Source: Zizania palustris
Taxonomy: Eukaryota; Streptophyta; Magnoliopsida; Poales; Poaceae
NCBI GenBank assembly: GCA_019279435.1
Contig: JAAALK010000285.1
Coordinates: 25,018,371-25,082,370 of the forward strand
DNA: 64,000 nucleotides
Direction: 5' to 3'
The translations under genes and the position numbers were made by a program. A model generated the notes under the pieces. The model worked only from the letters and a program-made list of their open reading frames with translations, did not search any database and was not told where the DNA came from. This document shows positions 1-11,175 of this stretch, piece by piece; the stretch's first letter is position 1; each line of letters opens with the position of its first letter.

Positions 1-1213
1 TTCAAATGGATGTTAAGAGTGCTTTTCTGAATGGGTACATAGAAGAGTAGGTTTATGTTAGGCAACCCCCCGGTTTTGAGAACCCTAAGTTTCCTCGACA
101 TGTTTTTAAGTTGCACAAAGCTTTATACGGGTTGAAGCAAGCCCCCAGGGCTTGGTATGACCGGTTGAAGCAATTTTTGTTGGGGAAGGGCTTTGTGATG
201 GGTTCTGTGGACAAAACTCTTTTCTTGCTCAGAGATGCTTCAGACTTCTTAGTCACTCAGATTTATGTGGATGATATTATCTTTGGCGGTACTACTGATT
301 CTCTTGTGTCCAAGTTCTCTAAGCAGATGCACAGTGAGTTTGAGATGAGCCTCATGGGTGAGCTCAAGTACTTCTTAGGGCTCCAGATCAAGCAGACCAA
401 GGACGGCACCTTCATCCACCAAGGTAAGTACACTCGTGATATGTTAAAGAAATTTGACTTTGGTGGTGAATTGAAGCCGCAGATGACCCCGATGGGCACT
501 TCTGGGGGTCTGGACAAGGATGAGAGCGGTGTCAAGGTCAATGAAAGGGAGTTTCGAGGGATGATCGGTTCGCTACTGTACTTGACGGCGACCAGACCAG
601 ACATTCAGTTCGCCGTAGTACTGTGCGCGCGCTTCCAGTCTTCACCACGCGCGTCTCACCGGCAAGCTGTCAAGCGTATCTTCAAGTATCTTACCTATGC
701 GCCTGATCTTGGTCTTTATTATTCAGCATCATCATCTCTTGATTTATCTGGCTTTTCGGACGCTGACTTTGGTGGGTGCCGGTTGGATCGCAAGTCGACT
801 TCCGGTACTTGCCAGTTTCTTGGTTCTTCCCTTGTATCTTGGTCTTCTCGAAAGCAATCTGGAGTTGCTCTTTCGACCACAGAGGCTGAGTACGTAGCTG
901 CTGCTAGCTGCTGCTCACAGTTGGTTTGGATGATTTCCACTCTGCGAGATTTTGGTTATTCTTTCCTACCAGGGTCCCATTGTTTTGCGACAGCACTAGT
1001 GCTATTAGTGTAGGGAAAAACCCATGTCTCCATTAAAAAACCAAACATATTGATTTGCGTTTTCACTTCTTGCGGGATCAATATGAGAAAGGTGTCATTG
1101 ACCTTGTTCATGTTGATACCCATCATCAGTTGGCTGACATTTTCACCAAACCCCTAGATCAGTCAACATTTGAGCGTTTACGAGGGGATTTGGGTGTTGT
1201 ATATCCTTTCTAG
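1..1213 (+). pseudogene. copia pol 3' end: reverse transcriptase and RNase H, broken
   Basis: The frame beginning at position 3 encodes the C-terminal half of a copia reverse transcriptase followed by RNase H. Visible motifs are YGLKQAPRAWYDRL (about 123-164), the catalytic YVDDIIFGG (about 264-290), the conserved Q-G-KY and M-P-T-type segments, GSLLYLTATRPDI, and the RNase H run SGFSDADFGG and STTEAEYVAAASC. Reading is broken by an in-frame TAG at 48-50 and a frameshift near 975-990. After it, a second frame continues with TKHIDLRFHFLRDQYEKG and DIFTKPLD, with one more stop near 1038, and ends at TAG 1211-1213. It is a non-functional fragment that can no longer make cDNA. Confidence 0.93.
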
Positions 1214-2535
1214 GATATTTTGCGTCAGTTTTCTTTCTTCTTTACTCTTTTCTTGAGTCTTTTTGTGTGTGTTCATATCATACATATTCACATATCACAC
1301 ATTTGAGCCTGCTTCTGTTATATGATTGAACTGCTTTACTTAGTCTAGCTGGTACATGCTTTTGATTACTTGTCAACGATCATGCTTTGGTTCAGTTCAC
1401 TTGATATATCTGATATCTGTCATATGCATGGCTTTTATGCTTTAAACCTGAAAAATGATCACCATTGCTTCTGGTAACTAGCATGCGTAGGCTGAGTGTT
1501 TTTGCTATCTGTTACATGCCTTGTAGCTAGTTCATCACATAGATGCAGATATGCAACTTGGACATCTTTATGCTTTAACATGGAAAATGAGCTATAAAAA
1601 TGATAAAAATCAAAAATGAATGAAAATTCCATGCCTTTTTATGCTTGAGTTGAAAAGATCCAAGTGGGTTTGCTTTGTCGCATTGCATTGTTCTGGACTG
1701 CTTACCATAGCACTTTGGTATGAACTAGGACAGTGTAGTGTATGCCAAGATCAATGTCTTAAGCTTCTGATGGTCCAGTTCTGGCCTAGGCTTGACTTGG
1801 TCGGTTAGCATAAGGTTTGACATGCAAATAACCCTTGGCAGAAATGAAAAAGGAAAATTGAAAAAGCCTGAACTTTTAAAAGATAACAAGTTCGCTGAAG
1901 CACGTTTGTTTTGGATTGCATATCTTGGTAGATATCAGTTAGCTTCTGCATCTCATGCTTTACCTTGCTTGTTAACTAGAAAATGTGGTGATGCCTTTGT
2001 TTGCCAAAACTGAAAAATGTGTGCTCCTGACTTTCTTTAGATATCATCTATTGCACTGATCATGCCATGTGTCTTAGACAATATCTCTTTTGCCGTATCT
2101 GTTAGATGTTGTAATTGCAGTCAATCATATCTGAGAAGCATGTTTTCTACACTCCTTCTGCACTCCAGTTGAATTCACTGCATATTTTGAGGGGGAGTTG
2201 CATTTCAGGGGGAGTCTGTGTCTCTTTTGAGTGCTTGATGAGTTCACTTGTCAAAAAGGGGGAGAAATTTGGGATCAGAGTTTAAGGGGGAGTTCTTACT
2301 CTGTTAATATCCTTGTTGTTCTGAACTCACACTCATTTTGAGCTTTTACGTTTTGGTTAACCATAATGACCGTTTCTTGCTTTTGTGTGGCTTTTGGTCA
2401 TTAGGGTTAAACTTTTACCTTATTTTTCTTCTTCTCTGTTTTCCTGTGTTTTGTTTTCGTGTTTCCACATTTGTTCGCAAGTGCTGAAGAGCTGAAGAAG
2501 AGAAGTGTTGACAATGCACTCATCAAGGGGGAGAT
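1214..2535 (+). other. Sirevirus 3' non-coding region with five polypurine tracts
   Basis: No convincing reading frame follows pol. Short frames at 1620-2013 have no recognisable motif, and no envelope-like gene is seen. The octamer AGGGGGAG occurs at 2190-2197, 2207-2214, 2257-2264, 2285-2292 and 2526-2533. The last one directly precedes the LTR and is the likely primer for plus-strand DNA synthesis. The extra copies are typical of Sireviruses. Confidence 0.8.
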
Positions 2536-4504
2536 TGAGGAGCCATGCTGAATAGCGTGGGCATCATGGCTCCAGATGTGATGAGTCATTGTCAACGATA
2601 GTCAAAGAGGACTGAAGAAGAGAAGAGATCTGCTGTTTCATGGGCCGCGTGTGACTCAGGTACACGGGCAGCGAGCGACTGTCGGGCAGAGAAGGTTGCG
2701 AAGTCGGGCTGGCCCAATCCGGGTGCATGGGCCAGAAGCAGTAGAAGACCCACTGGGCTGTTGACCAGGACTGACTCAGGTACACGGGCGGTGAGCGATT
2801 GCCGGGCTGAGAGAGCTGCGGAGTCGGGCCAGCCCAATCCGGGTACCTGGTGCAAAGCCGGTGGAGGCTTTGTCAGTTTCGGCGCAAAACTGACAACTGT
2901 TGATTCTGTATCCGACTTTCCAGAAGAGAAGCCGTAGTCGCTACGAAAACTTAGCTTCCGGATAAGTCATCTGTAACTCTAGGCCCACAGTCAGTCAGTC
3001 GTGTCTGTAAAAATTCCTAAGGGCAGTAGAGTCTTTTCCTTTATTTTTGAGTCTGTAAAAACCCTAAGGGGCTGGTAGAATATTCCTAGTGTTGGACTGC
3101 CTATAAATAGGACCCCAATCCCTAGGGTTTGGACTACCCTTTTGGCTAAAATCAAATCCACTCTATTGGGTCATTTTTGTCTCTCACGTTCTCTCTCCTG
3201 TGTGCGCCGCCAGGTTCTTACTTTCTCCATTTTTGCCTTGCATTTGTTCTAATCTTTTGGATGCATTAAAGCCTTGGTCTCTGTTGATTTCTTTCGGTAC
3301 ACATTGTTTGGTTTGGGGAGTTAATGCTTCGGTTACAGGCAGCCTGAATTTATTTCGTGAGCAGAAGCTTCTCTTTTGCTTCTGTTCTTCACGAACAGAG
3401 TACTAGTTCTTGCTGTTGCAAGTAGTACTACTTCCCTGTAGCTACAGTGTTCTGTGCAGCTTTTCACCTTCTACTGCACAGCTTTTTGATCGAAGCTGAC
3501 AGGCTTTGTCACCTTTTTGGCTGTGTTTCGGGCGAAGCCCTTTTCTGTTCGAAGCCACTCAGCTCCGTGAGGCAGGCTTCGATCTAATATCTTCGAAGGC
3601 TTCGCTCGATCTTCGATCTTCGGTGTGCGTTCTGTGTTGCTAAGCTTCGAAGTATTTTTCAGAAAGAACAGCATCGCATACTTCGAACGACAGTGCGAAG
3701 GGGCTTCGGCTCTAGCTGTTCGAAGTCCATACCTCGATAGATTTCGAAGTTGGGTTCGAAGCTTATAGTTCCGCTAGGCCTCGCACTGACTTTTGTGTGG
3801 CGTGTCACCCTTCGCTTCTCTTTTCGAAGCTTGCTCTTTTCGGAGGTAGAGTCTAGGCTTCAGACTTGGTTTTCTGTCGTGTGACAGACTTCACTTCTTT
3901 GTTCGAAGGTTGCCCGTGTGTGCGTGTTGTGTTCGAAGCTTTCTGTTCGAAGGTTTTACTTCGAAGCATTCGGTCCGAAGCTGTGTTCGAAGTTTTGTCT
4001 TCGAAGTGCACACTTCGAAGCAGGCTCCGACATTTGTCATACTTCGCTTCGAAGCATACTTCGCTTCTTGCCACTTCGAACTAGACTAGAACCAAACACC
4101 TTCGACATCTTCGACATGCTTCGCAACTGACCTCCGAAGTAGGGCTCCATCACCAACCTCCGAAGCAGACCTCGACGTGCGAAGGAGGCTTCGCCAAGTT
4201 TCGAACAGGAGACAAATTTGGACAGTAACTTCTCTTTTCATCTTACACATACTTAGATCATTTCATTGAGAAGTTTAGGCCTGTTACACCGTGTTCATCT
4301 GCCTAGTTGCTCTACTATAATAGATCTCAGTTATCATCAGTTGCTTCTAGGTTAGAAACCTTTAGACTTAGGCCTTTTTGTTTATTTTCTGCTGCGTAGT
4401 CTTTTCTGAGGTGCGTTGGGTATTGGGAACAGGCCATTGATTCGAAAGAATTTTTAAAGGCGCCCATTCACCCCCTCCCTCTGGTCGCTACTTTCGGTCC
4501 TACA
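2536..4504 (+). repeat. Sirevirus 3' LTR
   Basis: The LTR runs from TGAGGAGCC at 2536 to TCGGTCCTACA at 4504 (1969 bp, TG...CA). The boundaries are supported by the polypurine tract immediately before 2536 and by an alignable inverted copy at 56148-57714 with matching ends. A TATA box (TATAAATA) lies at 3112-3119, followed by a transcribed part unusually rich in TTCGAA palindromes (about 3480-4200). Two GACTCAGGTACACGGGC boxes lie upstream (about 2651 and 2771), a duplicated U3 motif that is also present twice in the inverted copy. Confidence 0.88.
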
Positions 4505-6419
4505 GGGGTGAATGGGAGCTTTTAAAATTTCAGGCTAAAAATAGCCTTCTGTTTTAACTTAGTCTCCTGCGGAACAGGCTTCGAACACACCCTTCGAAGT
4601 TCTGGTTCGGAGGTATTTCACAGTTCTGAAACCATGCTTCACAAGGAGCAAAAGTTCGAAGTCAAGAAGACTTTGCTCCATCAACAACACCAAAAACTCA
4701 ACTCTGCTAAGTCAACGCAGGCTCCGCACACTAGGTTCCTCCGAGTAGACTTCGCACTTCACCCTTTGCCAGAGATGACTTCCCTTTGAGGACTTCGACC
4801 AGATACTCTGCACTAGCAACTAGTACTAGGCTTCGTATTCCGAAGGTATAAACTCTCATAGAACACACTGCGTTGAGGACTTCGACAATGGAAGAAAACA
4901 TGCTTTGACTACGGACCACTCAGTGCTTCGCTAGTAAATGGTGAGGGATTACCTCAGTTTACATAGAGAAAACACGCTGTAAATCACACACTTCACACGC
5001 ACAGACCTCTCTCACACTTCTTCAGAAGAGAACCAGTGCACAAACTCAACCCAGAAGGAAATGGTGCACAGAGGAATCAAAACATGAAGTGTAACACAAA
5101 ATACAAGTTCTAGGATAGAAAGTAGAACATAATCAAAGCTTCATTGCAAGAACAGGGAACACAAAATGAACTCACAAGTCTGAATACAGGAGTGGCGGCT
5201 AGCTCTAGAGTTCTGAAAATGGTTGCTCAAAGTGTTACCGATACCTAGCCAGCCTTCACTATTTATAGGCACTATTTAGCCCTATGAATAGACTACTTTA
5301 CCCCGAGGGTTTACACTGATTTTGTCTCATCAGAACAGGGGGGTATAGATGGTAGTCTACTTTATTTGGAGGCTTCTTTTGTCAGTCTTCACAGAGGAGA
5401 CAGCATCAGCTTTAGCAGAGCAGACACGATCCGTCTTTGAAGTTTTGGAGGCTTTTGAAGCCCCCCTTCGCACGTGAGGGGTGAGGTAGCTTCGGTGAGA
5501 AGCCTTGAGCCAGATGGCCTTCGCTTCACCGAAGTCAGCCTTCGATACAGTGACAGTTTTGAGCTGAAGTCGTCAAAGCCCTTGATCCTTCGCACCATCA
5601 CCTCTAGAGTGGATCACCACGGCTTCACAGCTACTCTCAGCTCAAACTCCATCAGTCCGTGTATCGAAGCCATGCATGACCGAAGTACCACAAGTCAGCC
5701 ACACTCTAAAGCCCCACCTTCGGAGTACCATCCTTCACAGTCCCTCCTTCATCCAAGGCCTCCGCACGAAGTATTCCATGAGCACTTCGTCGTAGTGTCT
5801 CTTCTCGAGCACACTCCTCGACGAACCTCACCCGGAACATGCCTTCGATGTACCTCGACTTCTGAGACCTCTGTCGGGTGAATCTTCGAGTGCCTCCATC
5901 CGAAGCACACTTCGAACACCTTGCCTCATTGCTGAGGACTTTGTCCACCATACTCCGAAGTCACTCGATTCGGAGTACCCTTCGAAGTGCCTCGCCTCCG
6001 AGGACTTCGTCTTGGAGTACCTTTAGCCGGATCCACGCTCCGCACTCTCTGCCTTCGCTTGATGCACCTCGACCCGAAGACTGACCTTGACCCCACGCAG
6101 CCCTCGTGACTGAGCTCCCCGCTCGCCTAGAATCAAGCCTCCCACTTGTCCCAGGTTCACTTGTTGTGAATCGTCTGTCGCCTCTGAAGTCACCTACGCA
6201 CCATAGACAGACAGATAAGTGTATCCACTACCTCGGAGACCTCTCCGAGTAAAAAAACCTCCGGCACACACTCCGGTGTACCACCCAAAATACTGAACCC
6301 TTCGGTACAACCAAGTCATCGTGTACTGTTGGACATCTCAGACAGTCACACTCCGAATCCAGAAGGTGAAACCTCTCAATCATTCATCACAGACTCTGAA
6401 ACTAACCCTTGGTTTCTCA
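4505..6419 (-). repeat. inverted Sirevirus-type LTR, terminal ~28 bp cut off
   Basis: Read on the minus strand, this begins TGAGAAACCAAGGG at 6419, has a TATA box at 5260-5267 (TATAAATA on minus), a TTCGAA-rich downstream part (4560-4960), and approaches the family end with the reverse of GGGGTGAATGGGAGC at 4505. The missing end motif is the one present at 56148 (TGTAGGACCG...), so the plus-strand Sirevirus jumped into this older inverted LTR. GATTC at 6420-6424 would be its target duplication; the partner lies outside the window. Whether it is a solo LTR or part of a longer element cannot be seen. Reading frames at 5474-6084 are chance frames in CTTCG-rich DNA. Confidence 0.72.
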
Positions 6420-7100
6420 GATTCTAAGCCACTTGATCGAAGCATCCACCATATGGATTCTGAGCCAGAGGCTCCAAGCATCCACAACATGGATTCCGAG
6501 CCACCGGCTCGAAGCGTCCACAACATGGATTCTGAACCACTGGCTTGAAGCATCCACAATATGGATTCTGAGCCACCGACTCGAATCATCCACAATATGG
6601 ATTCCGAGCGATATGCTCGAAGCATCCACAATAGGTATTCCAACCCACCGGCTTGAAGCATCCCTAATACGAATTCCGAGCCACCGACTCGAAGCATCCA
6701 CAACATACATTCCGAGCCACCGGCTCGAAGCATCCACAATATGGATTCCAAGCCACCGGCTCAAAGCATCCACAAATATGGATTCTGAGCCACCGCTCAA
6801 AGCATCCACCATCAAAGCTTCCACAATATGGATTCTGAGCCACCGACTCGAAGAATCCACAATATGGATTCCGAGTCATAGGCTCGAAGCATCCACAATA
6901 GGGATTCTGAGCCACTGGCTTGAAATATCCCTAATATGTATTATGAGCCACTGGCTCGAGGCATCCCTAATATGGATTCTCAGCAGTGGCTCGAAGCATC
7001 CTCAATCTAGATTCTAAGCCACCATCTTGAAGCATCCATAATCTGGTTTCTGAGCCACTCGCTCGAAGCATCCATGTTTTATGTTCCGAGCCATGAGTCG
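6420..7100. repeat. 36-bp tandem array of Tat-D (about 18 units)
   Basis: Units start at 6420, 6456, 6492 and 6528 with an exact 36-bp step and continue in slightly degenerate form to about 7100. The consensus starts GATTCYGAGCCACCGGCTCG and ends in AAGCATCCACAATATG. Because 36 is a multiple of three, several frames stay open on both strands with 12-residue repeats; these are not genes. The same core (GATTC..AGCCACCGGCT.GAA) recurs in a longer-period array at the equivalent place in Tat-A (41395-41745). Confidence 0.93.
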
Positions 7101-7364
7101 AAGCACCCGCAACATATAACGGCTTGAAACCTTTCCACATGTATAAAGTCCACATTACCAAAGCATATCTGTTGTGAAATATACACTCCGAATCATAACG
7201 ATAATCATTTCGTGAAGCCGGGAAGCCACCCACCTACAAGGAGGGCCATGTGATAATAATACTTTGGAGCACCAAAACAAAAAAAGGCGACCCAATTTAT
7301 AAAATTTTATTTAAGTTATAAATGTGATTACAGCATGGTCGAGATTCGAGCAGCATCTAGGACT

Positions 7365-10300
7365 CTACGAGAAATCAGTTTCCAGCACAAGAAGAAACCG
7401 GAAACCCTTCCGCTCCTGTAAACTAGCATGAATCTGCGAACCCTCTCCAGCCCCCGGTGCTCTCGGAGCCTTAGGGGCTGCGAGGGCCTTCCCCTTAGAC
7501 TTAGCTTGAGCCCGCCTTGCCTTCTTTGAAGCCCTCCAAGACGTCTGATCCTCCTGAAGCTGCGCCCAAGTCCAAAGAGAGTGGCCTCCTGACTCCGCCT
7601 CATCGAGGTCGTGCTCCACTCTAGACCAGTCCACGAACTCATACGTCGAGGATGAAGCCTCCGCTTCCTTCTCTTCCTATTTTATGAAAGCAAGCACTTC
7701 ATGTAAAATTTCAGGAATAACATTTCCTCGACTATCATGAGGTACGGTGAAACGAGGACGTCTACTAGGCCTAAGGGCTTCGAATATAGCCCACCGATGG
7801 CGAACAACACCCATCGCTTTGAGCACCTCAACCTCGGGGCTCGAGGCGTTGACCGAACCTTGAGGAATTTTCAAAAGGAGTTTTCATTCATAAAGTCATA
7901 AATCCTTGTTTACAAGACTAACTTTATAGTAAAATCCCTAAGGGAACTACACCATCGGGTCTAAAGGAAGAACAGCGGGGGCAGGCTTCGAAAGGGGCTA
8001 CGCTCACAACTGACTCTTACGGTGAGCCTCATCCGTCCAAGTCTTCACTGCCAATGGGCCCTTGACCCTCCAAGGTGCATGGAAAACCTTCCAGGCCTTC
8101 TCCATGGATGGAGTCGGAGCAAGAAGGCGGTCGCCCTCGAAGACAATGGGTGTCGTCCTCACCGCCGATTGAATGATGCCTCCAATGGCCTCAAGGTGAT
8201 GAAGGATGCTGAGGGCGGACACTCGCCCGGAGACTTCCCCATACTTGGCCATGGTGACGTCCATGCTCTTCGCAGTGGCTTGAATAAACTTCTGCCCATG
8301 GCTCAGGGGCTCCCGTGCGACATCAAAGGTCAAAGAGCAGGACGTCCCAAAGCGCTCTGAGACATCTCAGAGGGTCCCTATGGTTTCGACCGTCTTCTCC
8401 TCATCCTCCACCAGCGACACCCTCAGCTTCTCATTTGAAGCTAAGAGATCTGAGACCGTCTTGTCCAACTTGGCCCTCTGTGCATTAATGGCCTCAGCTT
8501 CACCCACCTGAGCTCAGAGCCCATCGACCTTAGCCTCTCGTACCCGAAGGTCGTTGACTTTAGCCGCCCGTGCTCGGAGATCATCGACCTCGGCCACCCA
8601 CACCCAAAGACCATCGACCTCGGCCACCCACACCTGGAGCTCATCGACTTCGGCCGCTAAGGCTCAGAGCCCTGCAACCTCATCCGCTTGCTCTCGAAGA
8701 CTCATGGATTCAGTAGCTAGGGCATCCCATTCAGCCCAAAGATCCAGTGCGTCCCTCTCGGTGACGTCGATGCGTTCATGGAGCCTTGCAACCTCGCAGC
8801 CATGTCAGCTACGCTCCACGAAAAGGGACATCGAGGATCCTTGGTCTAGAACAACGAGTTGCAAAAAAGAGAGAAAGTGAACAAGGATGAAGATAAAAAG
8901 GGGAAGGAGAATGCAATCAGAGGCACTTAGGAAAGCGTACCTGGTAGGCCGCGCACTCTATGGAAAAGTTCAAGTCAGCCTCATCCGCCTAACCCACCTC
9001 GGAGACCAGATCAGTTCCCTCAAGGCCAGACAAGCCCAGTACAAAGGGTCCTTCTCCGTGGCAAAGTCCGGCTCAAAGGTTATGAACAATGCTAGCAGGG
9101 GGACGCCCCCATGCACATAACTAGTCTCCACCCCTAGAGGAACCCCGGGGCATGGAGAATCCCCCCTCAGAGTCTTCTCCGAGTCGACCTCTTCGTCTGA
9201 CTCCATCACGTCGACCACCTCGACGCCAGCTTCCTCCCTTGCCTCGACCCCTCCTGGGCGAGCGGAGGGTCGGAGGAGGCATTTCCTTCCAAGGTAGCTA
9301 CGAAATAAACGTACTTGTGAGATGATGCAGGCAAATGTAGGTGGCGGGAGCTAAAAGCGCAGGTCCACGACAAGCAGCTTACCGGCCTCGTCTCCACCTA
9401 GCGAGGAATCCGGGGACTGTACGACGTCCAGCGTCCAAAAGCACCCCCTAGAGAGTTCCCCGGAGACTCACGCAATGCGGCTGTCATCACGGCCGCAACA
9501 TTGGCACTCCCAACCACTTCCGCTAGCGGGTCAGCCATCCCCCTAGCAGCCGCGGCATACCTCGTCAGGCTCGCCTAGGAGTTGGCTGATGTTTCTTCGG
9601 TCGCTTCACCCAGAGTCGAGGTAACCTGTGGGTCTACTAGTACCTCCACGACCACATCCATCGGGGGGACAAACGACACTTCGCCAGCAAATTCGCCCCT
9701 GGCCGCTTCCCTGTCCACAATAGCGTCCGACACCGAGGCCTCAGGTTCGCCAGCTAGCTCTCCACTCGAAGTCCTCTCCTCCGAAGAATTGAGGCGGGTG
9801 GCGGCGACGGAAAGGCCTTTAGGCATGTAGGCCATCTACTTCAAAGGGGGTTTCGAGGTGCCGGTCGGGCCAACGTCCCCCTTACTCTTCTTCGAGGCCA
9901 AATCGGAAATGTCGATGTCCGGGAGCAAAAGGAGATCGACCCCTAGACCACCCCAAACACGGTTGTGCCACTCCCAGGCCCCCACCAACTTCATTCTCTG
10001 CTTCTTCTCAGCTGGAGTGGGGCCCCGAAGATCTTCTCGACCACCCGGATCACCTGTTTTGGGGTCATGGCTACGCGTGACCCAACAGACATGGAGGTAC
10101 CCTTAGTAAATTCTCATCATCCAAAGGAGATGATACTAACTCTTGTAGAGACAAAAAGCCGAAGCATACCGAGAAGGCCGGAGGGTGTCTCAAGAAGCGT
10201 CTCGTCCTTGCACTCTCAAAGGCGAGGGGCCACGTCGCCTTTAAAGGAGGGATCTAGAGTGAGATGAACTCCTCGACCAGATCCCGCATGCTCATCCACT

Positions 10301-11008
10301 GAGCTACGAGGTGTAAAAGCTGGATACGGGCCCGGACCGAGCCCGCGTCCACTGAGACATTAGCCTTCCTCTGGTACAAGATCTAGCGAAGAGGCCCCGT
10401 TAGCCTGGAGTCCGGCCCGACTGCCACGTAGAACCAGCGGTGGATTTAGTCAGAGTACCACCACTCGTTGATGGCCTTCATAGGGAAGGAGTCTGCGTAC
10501 TCCTTCCGAAGCTGGAAGTTGATGCTCTCGTTCGCTAGAAGCATAGTAGAGCCATCTGGCTTGTACCGCTTCTTTGGCTGGCAGATGGCCTCGTGCATCT
10601 TCGTGAAGACCTCGACCCTTCCCTCGCAGCCCTCCGCCTCATGGCCCACTCGAAGACGACCAAATGAGTGATGAAGTTCGGGGATAAGTGCAGCAGGTCT
10701 AGGTTAAGGACCTCCGCCAAGAGTCCCGAGGTGGGGAACCCGAGCCCTGCCTCAAAGAAGGCCTCGAAGACGACGACCTTCGCTTCGCGTGGCTCTGGGA
10801 TAGGCTCCCATCCGGGAATCCTTGCCTCGACACCGGGATTGAGACGATCTTGGACCACATTCTTCATCAACCCTTCCGTGCTGATGGACCTCTCCAAAAC
10901 CATGGTCTTCTCGGTGAACTTCTCAGAGGGTGGCCGGAGGTCCCGAGGACCGCCAGCCTTCATAGAACTCGACGCCCTAGCGGCTGCAGCCACCACTGCT
11001 GTTGCCAT
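7365..11008 (-). pseudogene. Tat-D antisense gene (PF04195-like), decayed
   Basis: Reads against the element's own gag-pol direction. The first coding block starts at ATG 11008 with an Ala-rich leader and holds VVFEAFFEAGLGFP and a leucine-rich segment similar to the Pfam family called 'putative gypsy type transposon' (PF04195, from memory). A frameshift near 10650 is followed by CEGRVEVFTKMHEAICQPKK (to 10446), and similarity continues to about 10260 (MSMRDLVEEFI). Later blocks align in order with the Tat-A homologue: 8333-8004 (AKYGEVSGRVSALSIL and a W-rich tail), 7874-7677 (RPRFTVPHDSRGNVIPEI) and 7634-7365 (RFLLVLETDFS at the end). Many stops and shifts make it non-functional. Its function is unknown; known relatives are the antisense extra ORFs of Grande-type elements. 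Confidence 0.72.
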
Positions 11009-11175
11009 CTACTATTGGATGAAGTGAGAATCTACGGTGGAAGCGACACTCTTCTTCTTCGTCATATTTCCTGGAATGTAGGACCGTTTGGAGGAAAAAT
11101 ACTAACGGCCAGAGGCGAGAGCTGGCGGTAGACGAGCGATCAAGAGCAAAGAGGCTAGAGATAAGTGAGGGGCTC

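Larger units (their letters stand above)
1..4504 (+). mobile_element. Sirevirus-type Ty1/copia retrotransposon, 3' part
   Basis: This is the 3' portion of a plus-strand copia element whose 5' LTR, gag, integrase and most of RT lie outside the window. What is seen is the end of pol (1-1213), a long 3' non-coding stretch with five AGGGGGAG polypurine tracts (2190-2535), and a complete LTR (2536-4504). Several conserved polypurine tracts ahead of the 3' LTR are a known hallmark of the Sirevirus lineage, which gives the assignment. The element inserted about 28 bp inside the end of an inverted, related LTR that continues at 4505. The coding part is broken. Confidence 0.85.

Noticed and set aside
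1620..2013. Envelope-like gene of the Sirevirus after pol
   Set aside because: The short frames have no signal peptide, coiled coil or continuity. The region appears non-coding.
5474..6084. Frames of 135 and 68 codons
   Set aside because: They lie in CTTCG-rich DNA of the inverted LTR, with antisense frames equally open.
6409..7017. Long open frames on both strands with 12-residue repeats
   Set aside because: They arise because the repeat unit is 36 bp, a multiple of three. Both strands are open at once and the content is purely the DNA repeat.
6420..7100. CRISPR-like array
   Set aside because: Units are contiguous with no unique spacers, and the setting is a plant retrotransposon.
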